This document shows positions 1 to 11,600 of a stretch of DNA of 64,000 nucleotides, one piece after another. The translations under genes and the position numbers were made by a program. Source of the stretch: Micrasema longulum (lineage: Eukaryota; Arthropoda; Insecta; Trichoptera; Brachycentridae); contig JAGVSM010001327.1 of NCBI GenBank assembly GCA_022494885.1, positions 1 to 64,000 of the forward strand, written 5' to 3'. Position 1 is the first letter of the stretch. Each line of letters opens with the position of its first letter. The notes below the pieces were generated by a model. That model did not search any database, was not told where the DNA came from, and saw only the letters and a list, made by a program, of their open reading frames with translations.

Positions 1-103
1 AATAATTTTTGAAAATAATTATACACACAAGAGTAAAGAGTTAAAACAAAAGTAAAGAACTAATCATTTAATTTTTCATTGTTAATTCTTTTTCAAAACA
101 CAG

Positions 104-130
104 GACTTGATCATCAGCGGCGTGCTGTAA
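104..130 (+). other. Possible short terminal exon end
   Basis: An acceptor-like tract (a T-rich stretch ending in acacag) precedes eight codons, D-L-I-I-S-G-V-L, then TAA, with AATAAA directly after the stop. This could be the last coding piece of a gene that starts left of the window. A GT at 127-128 also allows a tiny internal exon for the TLDc gene downstream. No homology is recognisable from so few residues, so this is a weak call. Confidence 0.2.
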
Positions 131-385
131 AATAAATCTAAATCATCACTGTACTGGTTTGAAAGTCGCTGCATGCGAATAATTGGTGAAATCAATGTGA
201 ATAATTAGTACCACGATGATGACTGTAAAACAAACAATTTAGTCTTGTTGGTGTCTATGTGGAATACGAAAGTTTATTAAAGTTAACAGTTCTGGGCAAT
301 CTATTTTATTATTTAATAATTTATAAATAAACAAGAGGTCATGTATTGTCCTCCTGCTTGACAGTAGTGATAAATTTAAATTAGT

Positions 386-565
386 CATCAGGGATTTATA
401 ATTATTTCTGACACAGGTCGACCTAATTTAAATTTAATGTATCTTAAAATTTTCTTTGTACTCAGTTCAAGATCATATGAGTTGCAGTAAAAAGCGGGAC
501 TCCAAACTGCAGATGCATACTCTAGCTGTGATCTTACAATAGAACAAAATAAAACTTGAATAACA
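386..565 (-). pseudogene. Non-LTR retrotransposon RT fragment
   Basis: Read on the minus strand, this stretch gives a peptide containing IVRSQLEYASAVWSP. That is the typical C-terminal (thumb) motif of jockey/R1-like LINE reverse transcriptases. The frame continues to KILRYIKFK and then stops. Both ends are truncated, so it is a dead fragment. The rest of 131-1005 is AT-rich with no gene that I can see. Confidence 0.5.
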
Positions 566-1005
566 CTGATCTAAAATCAGGCGATTCGGTAGCGAAGAGT
601 TAGGAGGGGGGGGATGCATGTGAAATCTAACGCATGAAATCCGGATTTTTGTGTTTATTGCTGGAAATAAGCTACCAAATAGCAAGAAGCACACGTGCAA
701 ACTGACCAACATATCAAAGATTATCAAACTGTAGAGTGATGAATTGTAATGTTTGCTATTTGCGCGGGGGAAAGCAAAGACAAACATGAATTATTATTGA
801 GAGAATTTGGCGGAATAACATTTTAATAATTTTGATACATTCTCAACATTATGGAGTAGGATTATACAAAAAGTCAAATCAATATGAAAATGAACAAAAA
901 AGTTATTGAAAAGAATATGCTCCCAGGGGACCCTAGATACCAGGGTCCAATTGTCAAAATAAGCGATTATGCACAGCTTACCATTATATTTGACTTTCGG
1001 TAATA

Positions 1006-1608
1006 ATGTTTTATAGCAAATATGTTTATGCGGAAATCAAAAAAAAAATTGTTATTAATTATAAATCACATGTTGGAGAAATCGGAAATGAGAGAGCAGA
1101 TGAGCTAGCCAAGGCTGCTACAGTCAAAAAAGTGAGGCCGAACTTTGATGAAGTCCCAATAAGCCATGTAAGGTGGTCCCTTTCAAAAAATAAATTAAAT
1201 GAGTGGAGGAAAATTTATGAAGAAAAAACTGCCAATAAGTGGATCAAGCAACTTTTGAGAAGCACAGACGAGGCCAAAACATTTTGGAAGCATGAAACGC
1301 CTACATGTGAATTAACTCAGGCTCTCTGGGGGCTTGGATGCATGAGGGAATATCTGCATCGCTTTGGGCTGCGAGACGATAGTTGCTGTCCATGTGATGG
1401 CATCACTGAGCAGACTGTGGAACATCTTCTTGTATACTGTCCAATGTTTGATAGGCCGAGGTGGGAGCTTGAATGCAAAATAAACACTCTGATTGCTGCG
1501 ACTAATAACCTAGCTGAGCTTCTGAACTGTAATGATACACGAAGAGAGACTGTTCGATTCATTACAGGGACGATCAAGCAGGCTAAGTTATTCAATGGTG
1601 GTATCTAG
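1006..1608 (+). pseudogene. LINE 3' end: RNase H and C-terminal Cys region
   Basis: A 200-codon open frame carries KSHVGEIGNERADELAKAA near residues 20-40, the last conserved block of a retroelement RNase HI domain (His followed by GNxxAD). About 100 residues later comes CCPCDGITEQTVEHLLVYCP, the C-H-C cluster that often closes ORF2 of R1/I/LOA-type non-LTR retrotransposons. Reverse transcriptase and endonuclease are missing upstream, so this is a 5'-truncated copy. The ATG at 1006 is only the first Met in the frame, not a native start. T-rich 3' sequence follows to about 1740. Confidence 0.8.
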
Positions 1609-1835
1609 CTCCTTTTGTTTTTTGTGTCCAACTTTAACGATTTTTTATTTTTATTTTTTATTATTTGTTAATGTAATATTTCTAGAATTATTTTGTTTAT
1701 TCTGATTCTGCTTTATTTTTATTATTGTAAGTCTGCGGTGAAAATGTTGAAGTCAACGGAATATAATTTAAAGATAAATGTATTCGATAAAACCTTGCAC
1801 ATAACAAAAGCAAGGTACAAATAATTTGCAACTAC

Positions 1836-1856
<21 letters not shown>
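1836..1856 (+). repeat. A21 homopolymer
   Basis: Twenty-one consecutive A residues. This may be the poly(A) tail of the retrotransposon copy ending upstream. The 2 kb around it otherwise hold only AT-rich sequence; no exon is seen between 1860 and 2577. Confidence 0.6.
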
Positions 1857-1866
<10 letters not shown>

Positions 1867-2577
1867 CCACCACCGATCATATGCTCCTACAAAAAAGATC
1901 TATGAAGTAGCACCTAGCCCGTTCTCAGTGAACGATGAAACTAGCCGATTCCTCAGCTTATTCTCCATACAAAAAAGTATCCTATATTTTTCATCTTTAA
2001 CCCATGTCAGCTTTTTTAGTACTAAAACAAGCTTACAGATTACAAATATTATTTTAAGATTTCTCTTTGGAATCTAGTATTTCAAACATTATTTCCGAAA
2101 GACTATTTTTCTTTGATGAGGTACCATTGACATATTATATATCACATATGAAATGTGGCGTTTACAGTGGCCGTTTTTGGCATTATTCATTTTAAAAGGA
2201 ATCGGCCATTTTTCAGTGTTGACAGTAATTGCTGAATGTTATTGTGGTATATATTAATAAACTTTTGTACAAGTATTGTATTAAAATAGTGTAGAATAAA
2301 TCTACGTATATCATGTGGTTAATAATATTTGTTGTTTGAGTTGATTTTCACAGAACCACGAAAAAAATAGTCATTTATAATTATATTATTTACATATTAT
2401 GTACTTATATATAGGTACAAATTAATGAACATTTTTTGTGGATTACCTATAAAATAAATCACGGCTTGCCACTGCTAGATACCCCCCATGTAAGGGCTCT
2501 AGTGATAACCCTAACTAGATTTTTTAGCTTTCCGTATGTCTACAATAAAAATAACATTTTTGTTTTTGTTCACACAG

Positions 2578-2640
2578 ATTCTGGTCAAGAAGACCCACGA
2601 AGAAGACGGCGTAAACGGAATCACTGAAAAATGTTTTACG
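2578..2640 (+). CDS. TLDc gene, first visible exon
   Basis: A 63-base exon in phase 0 between acceptor cacacag and donor GTGAGT. It reads ILVKKTHEEDGVNGITEKCF plus Thr. It joins in frame to the next exon (YYLFPKYPELG) with no stop. It was missed by simple ORF calling because it is short. Confidence 0.7.
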
Positions 2641-5600
2641 GTGAGTATTTTTAACAATTTTTTTTTTGTCTAACTAATTTTTTATTAAATGTTATTAAAT
2701 ATTTGTGTATAACCACTTACCGACTTTTCTATGTCTACCGGTTTCGAGACGTACCCGTCTCTTCGTCAGGACACCAATTGAACCAACATGCAAAACCCAC
2801 CATACACCTTCACCATAGTTGTTGCACAAAAATATAAAACCAATATAGTCCTTTATACGATGTTCCACTGTAATGGTCACCCTATTAAACCTATTAAGCT
2901 TACCCCCTCCCTCCATCCCCTATTCTCTTTTAATTTATTTCTCAAATGTGTAATATTTTTATAATTAAATCAGTGCATGTTTTATCCCAATCAGTGCATG
3001 TGCTTGCGTGTTGCAAAATGCATGTCGTGTTGGTTTTATATTTTTGTGCAACAACTATGGTGAAGGTGTATAGTGGGTTTTGCATGTTGGTTTAATTGGT
3101 GTCCTGACGAAGAGACGGGTACGTCTCGAAACCGGTAGACATAGAAAAGTCGGTAAGTGGTTATACACAAATATTTAATAACATTTAGTAAAATGTTTGA
3201 CCAAAAAGTTAATGCTTTAAACATTAATCATTTTTATGTTGATCGATGTGAAGAAAGTTGTGCCTGACTTAATGAATTTGTTCCAGTACTATCTGTTCCC
3301 CAAATACCCGGAGCTGGGCACCCGACTGTTTCACTACCTCCTGCTGCAGTCCAAGACCAAGCACCAGCACATCAGCGGCTCCTCCTTCCGCCAGCAGGCC
3401 GAGCGCTTCCTCGCTATACTGGACGACCTCGCCATCCTGGAAGTCTACGTCAAGTGAGAACATCATACGTACATTTCGCGTCCCCCCTCCGGTTGGAGCA
3501 TATATTATCCTGGCCTCTCTGGTTGCTGCATATCGCCGGTTAAAATACTAAGTGGCTGATGGGCCACTATAGCCAAAATTGGGTTATGTGTACCACTTTT
3601 CTCAGAATTTCAACTTGCGTCATATGAGCCAGCACCCATGGACACCAGATGTAAATTATGGCACGTACATCAAGAACTCTTGTGAGACGTTGTTTTTTTT
3701 TTTTTTTTTTAATAGCATAATTATACATTTTTACAATTTAAAAAAAATTTCACTTGTTATATTTTTATTAAAACTATAATCCCACCAAGCCACTTTTTGT
3801 AGCTTGTTGGTGAAGATTATATTTATACCGACTTAATAATATTATTTACATTTATAAAAACAATGAATAACAGATAAAAATTAACAGCCGGAAAGATCAG
3901 AATAAACATGTTTATACAAATAATAATATATAAATTAACTTTTTAGATACAAGAAAATGTATGAAAAATTAAAATACTTACACCTAAGCTACTATTCATA
4001 TATAAACTCTTGATCGAGTAGCCACTCTCTTATTTTGCTCTTGTTACAATGTGAGTTAAATTTAAGTTCTTTTGGTAATAAATTAAAAATTCTAGGTACC
4101 AAATATTTGAGAGTTCTATTTCCATATTTATTACATACTTTTGGTACTATCAAGCCATCATTAGACGTGAAGCGTGTATTATGTTTATGTTTGAGAGGAA
4201 ACTTGAATGCATTACTATTAAATTGTTCCAAAATGATGCAAAGCCACAGTAGTCCTCGAACAGGCAGAATTTTGATTGCTTTGTACAGGAGATCATTATT
4301 ACTTCTTTGTTCGTAAATCTCTGCAGGTACAATTCGCTTAACTATAGAATACTGTAGACCCTGGATCATTTTAATATTAGTTTTAGTTGAATGTCCCCAC
4401 GACTTTATACCATATCTTATTATTGATTCTACTAAAGAAAAATAAATAATTTTAAGAGTGATTTTAGGCAAAATAAAAGATAACTTATAAAAAGTACTCA
4501 CAAGAGTCCGCAATCGATCACAAAGTTTAAATATATGACGATCCCATTTAAAATTATGATCAATAAAAATACCCAAATACTTATACTCCACAAATTCTTC
4601 ATCGTTCATAAAGATAATGAATTTACATAGCTTTCTTACAAACATTGGTTTAGAATTGATTCAAAATAATAAAAGTCACGCTTATTTTTTTTTTTTTAAA
4701 TTCGCAAATAAAACATTGAAATTATACAACTCATAAATAAAAAAAAGCGACAAATAATAACAGAAAAATAATATTAACATATTACAACAGACATGAAAAA
4801 CATTTTACAGAAGGGAATATAGAAGTCTAGGGATTCACAGGGTCTATGACCTGTCATTGGTTGGCTTAAGTGCCCACTTTACACACCATTCTGCCTATAT
4901 ATTTTTTTTTTTTTTTTTACTATATACATAAAAGGTAAAAACAGGGTAGTAAAAAAAAGGATAATTACATAGCAATGAAATACATATTAACAGTAAAAAT
5001 AGTAAACAAAAATCCCACAAAGGCATGGCCTGTTCGTGGGTATACAAGAAATGTTTATGAATTTTTTGCCTTATAATAAATAGACAGGTAACGTGTTTTT
5101 GTGTAATATAGAAAAAGAAAAAAAAATATTCTGTAAAAGATTATAAGGTACTTTTTTATTTTAAAGTAATTTAAAGAGGAAATAAAAAATATAAAAAAAC
5201 AATAAAAATATTCCTTATTATTAAAAGACAACAAAATATATCATAGAAAAAAAGACTTAATATCTTTAGTTTGAATGCAGGATACTGCGTGTTTTTTAAA
5301 AGAAGGAAATTTTCGAAAGTTCGGGGTCAGTGAAATATCAGTAAAAAAAGAATAAATTTTTTTTGAGCCTATAAAATATGCATGATTCGGTTCTTTCACC
5401 TGTTGACGTTTGTTAAGTTAAAGAGCTGAAACCTTTATCATGTCTGTGAGATTTATCTGGCTGAACCAATTCACCTACTGGCAATGCAATCTTTAGATTC
5501 AGTTTAAAAATTGAACAATTTTTTTGTGATATTTTTTCAGGATGTTCTGCGAAGAACAACACGAAGGTATGATAGAGCCACAAGGCATGGAGACTCTCCT

Positions 5601-8600
5601 AATGACCTGCTATAAATTGTCCATGGACCATTACTCAGAGGGGCCACAGATGTGTCTCAACGTAAGCTCTTTTCTTACAATTATTATATTTTCTGAGACC
5701 TTAAGCAGATACTAAAACATTATGTTGGCAAAGTTAATATGAAATATTATTAATATTTAAAGCATTAACTTTGTGGTCAAACATCTTATAAAATCGTATT
5801 AAATTCTTGTATATTAGGGTGGTCGAATCATTTTTTTTCTCCAAATTTTGAAATGAAAGGGGTCTAAAAAGTTGCCTTTTACTATACTTTTTACTACTTT
5901 TCATACCTTTTACTACTTTTTACTAACTATTGTGAAGGTGTTTAGTGGGTTTTGCATGTTGGTTTAATTGGTGTCCTGACTAAGAGACGGGTACGTCTCG
6001 AAACCGGCAGGCATAGAAAATTCGGCAAGTGGTTATTTACAAATATTAAATAACATGTAAATTATATGAAAAGCCAAAAAAATATATTTAAACTCGTTAA
6101 ACAAGCTTTTTTATGGTAGACGCCAAATCTTTTTTTTTATGATAAAATAACAATAAAATTGTTTTTGTATCCCAGATCCATCGCACACTAAGGACAGTAG
6201 TGGATTCGTGCTTCCACTCCAAGAACCTGCTGAGTGCCGGCTTCATATCGCGCTGGTTGGATGAGCACTGTCACAGGCTGGTGCTGCCCATGCACAGGTC
6301 GGTGATAATGATTTCTAACGCGGTTTTTTAGGACTCGAAGAAAATGGCCTTAGAATTGAAAAATTTGTGTAAATCGCATCAATCATTTAGCTCTCGTATA
6401 ATGCCAGTACTAATTTATGAGTGCAAATTCTGCCCCCTTACTGAAACTCTAAACACCAAACTTCTGAGTTTTGACAGTAGACAGTTTATGTTTAGCTGGA
6501 AACTAAATTAAAATTCATACAAAAGAGTGACTTTTGAAAATTGGAAGAACAATTAAGAGCCTGTGTATGATTCGACATTTTGTCAGTGTGTCGTATTTAA
6601 AAAAAATGTTATTTTGTCAAATTTCATGTACGAGATGTGTTCAGAAAATAACGGGATTTTTTTAATTTCGCAGGTTTGGAGAATTGGATTGTCAATTTTT
6701 TATTTTATTATGTTGGTATACATGCCCCTGAAGTATACTTAAATTTTCAACTGTATTCATTGTTTACTTTGTCTGTGGCAGCCGCTTAGGTTAGACGTGT
6801 TTTTATGAGCTTGGCGATTTTTGTTTGTTAAAAAAAATGTATCAAAGAATTTGTATCAAATTTTGTGTAAAAAATTAAATAAAGTGTGTGAAAAGTTAAC
6901 AAAGGCCTATGATGAGTCTGTTATGAGTAAAACAAGAGTTTTCGAGTGGTATAAGCGTTTCCAAGATGGCCATGAAGACGTTGAAGATGACGAACGGTCT
7001 GGACGCCCGAGCACATCAACAACGGATGGAAATGTGGAAAAAGTGAATGAAATGGTTATGAACGATTGCCAAATCACAATCAGAGAAGTCGCTGATGATG
7101 TTGGCATATCGATTGGCTCATGCCATGAATTAAAAAAAAAATATTTTGGGTATGAAACGCGTGACAGCAAAATTTGTTCCTAAATTGTTGAATTTCGAAC
7201 GGGGAATGGAAGTTGCTCAGGTGTCACTAAATGAAGTCAACAACGATGCAGAATAACTAAAACGTGTTATAACAGGTGACGAAACATGGGTTTACGGATA
7301 TAAGAATTGTCAATAAATAATTTAAATGAAAAAACAATTAATACAGCGGAAAGTTTTAGCGTACTTCAGGGGCATGTATACCAACATAATGAAATAAAAA
7401 CTACATTGACAATCGGACTATTCGTAAACGTCTGGTAGTTTTGCCTAGAAATAATTTAAGGAGCTTTAATAACTTATGTGTTAGATAGAACTGGGAGTCG
7501 CTAATAATATATTCTGTTTGCGACCTTTAAGATTACACAAAAATGCAAAATATTCTTGAAATTTTGGTTTTTTGAGCATATCTCGACTTTGGCTTATCCT
7601 AGATAAATATTGTATCTACAAAAATAAGGAGCACTATTTAAGCTACAATTTAGTCTTACATAACTCTTTACTAAAACTTATAATTTATAATATAGATCAA
7701 CAAGTTCACAAACACTACCCATCAACTCTTTACTAAAACTTATAATTTATAATATAGATCAACAAGTTCACAAACACTACCCATCTCCGTCTTCCTTCCA
7801 CAAAAAACTAGAAGTAGTAAGAAACGAAGTCACTGCGGGAAGAAGTATCGACTTTTCAAGACAATCTCTCAATCCATTGTCCTGTTCTTCAAATTTCTGA
7901 TCATACAACGGGACAATATTGTCCTTTCTGAAATCTGCCATTAGTCTAGCTGTAATGGCTGCAAATAAAATCTATCTCCATCTCTCGGATGGTGTGTTAT
8001 CTCGATGTGTTTGTCTCCGGCAGGTACTGCGTGCACATCCTGTCCACGGCGTGGCGGCACGTGGACAAGGGCGCGGGGGGAGGGGGCGCCGGGCTGGAGC
8101 TCGCCACGCCCGTGCTGGAGTGCCCGCCATTTCACCCCCCCCGCCAAGACCGGCCTTTCGCCAGCGCTGTATCGTGGGGCGCGCCTGGCTGCTGGCCGGC
8201 GCGCTGCCGCCGCTGTACGCGCAACCCCTTAACGCCGCCAGCCCGGGCAGCTCGGGTAACGGAAATTACATTTTAACTAAAGACTGAGATATATATTTTT
8301 TTTCATTTATTATATGCCTAAACCGTAGAATTCAGAATAATCCAGAAGGAGCGTAGAATCATGTTTGAATACATCGGACTGTGTCCAATAATCCCACCAC
8401 TATGCCCTACTTTCGCCGCGCGCATTTGTGACGTCGCCGCGTAATGTTACACGATGGGAAAAAATATAATCATAACATAAATGTAAGGTCAAAAAAAGCA
8501 ATCTGTTAATTTATCTAAAATTTTATTGTGCGCGTGGAAATATTTATTGACACAACAGAGTAGATATATAAAGGGTCATTTAATAAGAGTAATTTTTTTT

Positions 8601-11600
8601 TATAAAGGAGTTGCTTTATAATTTACCTTGCTTATAATATACAAGGTTTTTATTTCAAAATTTCTTTAAATTTATCTGAACTGTTGGGATCAGGAGGGAT
8701 ATACTAATGTGGGCCAATCAGGAACTTCTCAGCATTTGCTCATGTGGAGAGGAAACCACTCAAAACTCTTCAGGAGAAGCCGGCCTGTTGGCAGTAGTCA
8801 ACAGGCCTTCCGTTCCACTAGAGGAGCGTTCGGCATTTTCTTCCCTACTTTGGTTTATTTTACCAGTGGTAATAAGAGTAATCAGCACACACACACGTGG
8901 TAACGCGTACGTTACAGGTATATGTAATATGTTTTTTTCCTCCTTTGATGTAAAAGGCACACGATGCATTTTAGTACAGTTTATAGTATTTTTTATTTTA
9001 CTGATGAAGATAACAATAAACTCTCTATTCAGGTGCGAACCTAGCCTCAGCGCAGTTCCTCTCCCGGCTGGTGTGCCTGCTTCCCTCGCACTGGGCGCTG
9101 CTGTACTCGTCGCGCGACCACGGCCTGGGCGCCAACCGCTTCCTGCACCACGTGCTGGCGTACCGCGGGCCCACGCTGCTGCTGGTGCGCGGCGGCGGCG
9201 AGGGCGCCCCGCTGCTGTGTCTGGCCGCGCCCGCCGAGTGGCGCGAGTCCCATCTGTACCAGGGCGGGGAGAACTGCGCTCTGGTGCAGCTGGAGCCCAA
9301 GTTAGTCCCAATCGGCTGTTCATAAATGTTCTTAAACTCCATTAACGGGCTAGATTTGTTCTGGAAAAGTCCAAATACGCCAACAACTAACCTCGTTAAA
9401 ATAGATTTTAGCATATCAGCTTCAAGCTGCTTTAATTTACAATAATAATAATAACAATCTTTTGGTTGTCATATCCATATAAATTCTGGATTTTTCAAAG
9501 GATTTAAATATAGTAAAACCTCATAATATAATATTTAGAAATATTTAGGCCCCATTTTTTTCCATACATTCTCATTCAATATTCCCCCCAATTGTTTTTA
9601 CGTTTTTCATAACCCCGGTTTTACGTCGAAATTTTCCCATAAGTCATTCGATCTGTCAAAAGACGAGCCGCACGAATGTAAAATGAAATCGAGGTAAATA
9701 AAAAAAATGTGTAAATTATTGTCTTAAACTAAATTCAAAGTAGGTACAGTGTAATTGACCATTCTGTTTAAGTGTCTGTTTGACATTTTACTAAATAGTG
9801 ACATGCAGTTGACGCATGTTTAGGAAGATTAGTATTTACATCAATAAATTACGATGCAGAATGTTTAAAAAATTGGCAATAGAAATATTATTTGATGTTA
9901 TATACATAATGTGAAAAAGAGATAGTTTAAACAGTTATCATAAAAGTGTAAAATTGCCGCGATGTAAATGACAGTTGTAATTTTATGGTGCCATACCAAA
10001 AAGAGTGATACCATATAAATATATTTTCCCAATATTTAGGGAAAAATTCGTTATATGCATTTTACGCAAATTCTAATTTTTATTTTCGTGTTTTAAAGGT
10101 TAAGTACCCAGATAAAATTATTTAAACATGTTTTTTTTTAAAATTCAATAAAACATAACATGTTGTATTGCTTGAAAAAATACAAAATATTTTTAATTAA
10201 ATCATTAGTAAATATGAATAATCCCCAATCATGACAGTTCTTACATCTTTTCTGAAGTATATTTAGTATCTTGAACAATAATTATATTTTAATGAAATTT
10301 AATTTTTCATTTCCTCAATTTAAAGTTTTCCTCAGTTTTACACTTTTTTTTGTTGCCTCCTTGAAAAATGTAAAACACGGGTTTTACTGTAGTTTTATCA
10401 GTCGATAAAGCTTAAAAAATGACATTGTCATTTAGCTAACAACACTGCATAAGTCATCTTTGTTATTTTTACAGAACGATGTTAATCATTCTTATTTTAT
10501 TGAAAGTTAAATTACGTCTTTAAATGCATTTAAAGGAATTTTTCCTCGCACCACCGAGAAGGCTGAAGTCATCAGATGCACTTTCATGACACTTGTGAAA
10601 CTATAGTTAATAATAAAGTGGTATTTCTCGCAATTTATTTTTAGGTTTTATTTTTCAACAAAATAAAACCACATATAAAATTAATCATTTTAATTTCTAG
10701 GTTCTGTTTGTTGGAGAAGGCGTCCAAGATGCTTTACCTCAACACCTCAATCCGTGGATATCCCAAAGGGCTACGAGCCGGCTCCGATCCTCGCAAGCAC
10801 CTCATGGCTATAGACGAAGGCTTCGAGAATATAGAATTCTCCGGAATATCGTACCCCCTCGATGCCATGGAAGTGAGTATCATAATTGAAATAATTATTT
10901 TCTCTAATGGTACCAATCACACTGCACTGTGAATTTTGATTTTGAATGTTTTTTTTTAAAAAAAGGTTTTTTTATTACGTCATCTCAGACATCATACGAA
11001 AAAATTCAACCAATAAGTGTCGCCGAAACTTTATTCCGCGTTCAATGCGTAGATATGTATGCCGTGAGGTACTTAAGCCCTCGGTACATATCGATTCAAC
11101 TACCCAAAACTTAAAGGTCAGCTGTGTATCTTTGTAAACACTCAGGAGAATTTATCTTCAACAATACCATCATGGTGAAGATATGAGATCCTTAACTTCC
11201 CATTGTTCAATTCATGAAGGTGCAGGATATGAGACAACTGTACCTAAAAGAAGCGCTTAAACACTTCTGATCGAACAATAAGGAGAGGTCTCAGCAAAAT
11301 GTCCGTACGAGGTTTTCCCAGAGCACGAATTATGTCATACCCAAAACCTGTACAAATATTTCTCAGAGACATCTCAGAGAGTGTTCAATATTTTGGAAGA
11401 GCGTATTAAGCTCTCAGGGACAAAGACTATTTCCAAGAAAGTAGTTAAGGAGTGGATTTGAGTAGGAAACTCCTCGATGATTTTCTGAATGTTTGAGTTT
11501 ACTGTTCACCATATTGATGTGCCATATATATGTTTTTTGAATTATTTTTTGTTTCTGATCCTGTATTTGTGGTGATATACTCATGTGTCTATGTCAACTA

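Larger units (their letters stand above)
2683..3191. mobile_element. Head-to-head inverted repeat, Penelope-like terminal repeats
   Basis: Two arms of about 160 bases (2683-2843 and 3030-3191) are nearly perfect reverse complements around a 186-base spacer. Each arm contains an identical hammerhead-like motif pointing outwards. A third, single copy of the arm lies at 5924-6052. Penelope-like elements are known to carry inverted or tandem terminal repeats with hammerhead ribozymes, so this is read as a deleted Penelope-like insertion in the intron between the first two visible TLDc exons. No protein-coding part remains. Confidence 0.65.

Noticed and set aside
7919..8287. Long overlapping open frames starting before the exon at 8024
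   Set aside because: They extend through the intron acceptor by chance in GC-rich DNA; only parts of two frames form the TLDc exon.
8707..9345. 212-codon frame across the TLDc intron and exon 6
   Set aside because: Wrong frame over the exon; the real exon frame gives the TLDc blocks.
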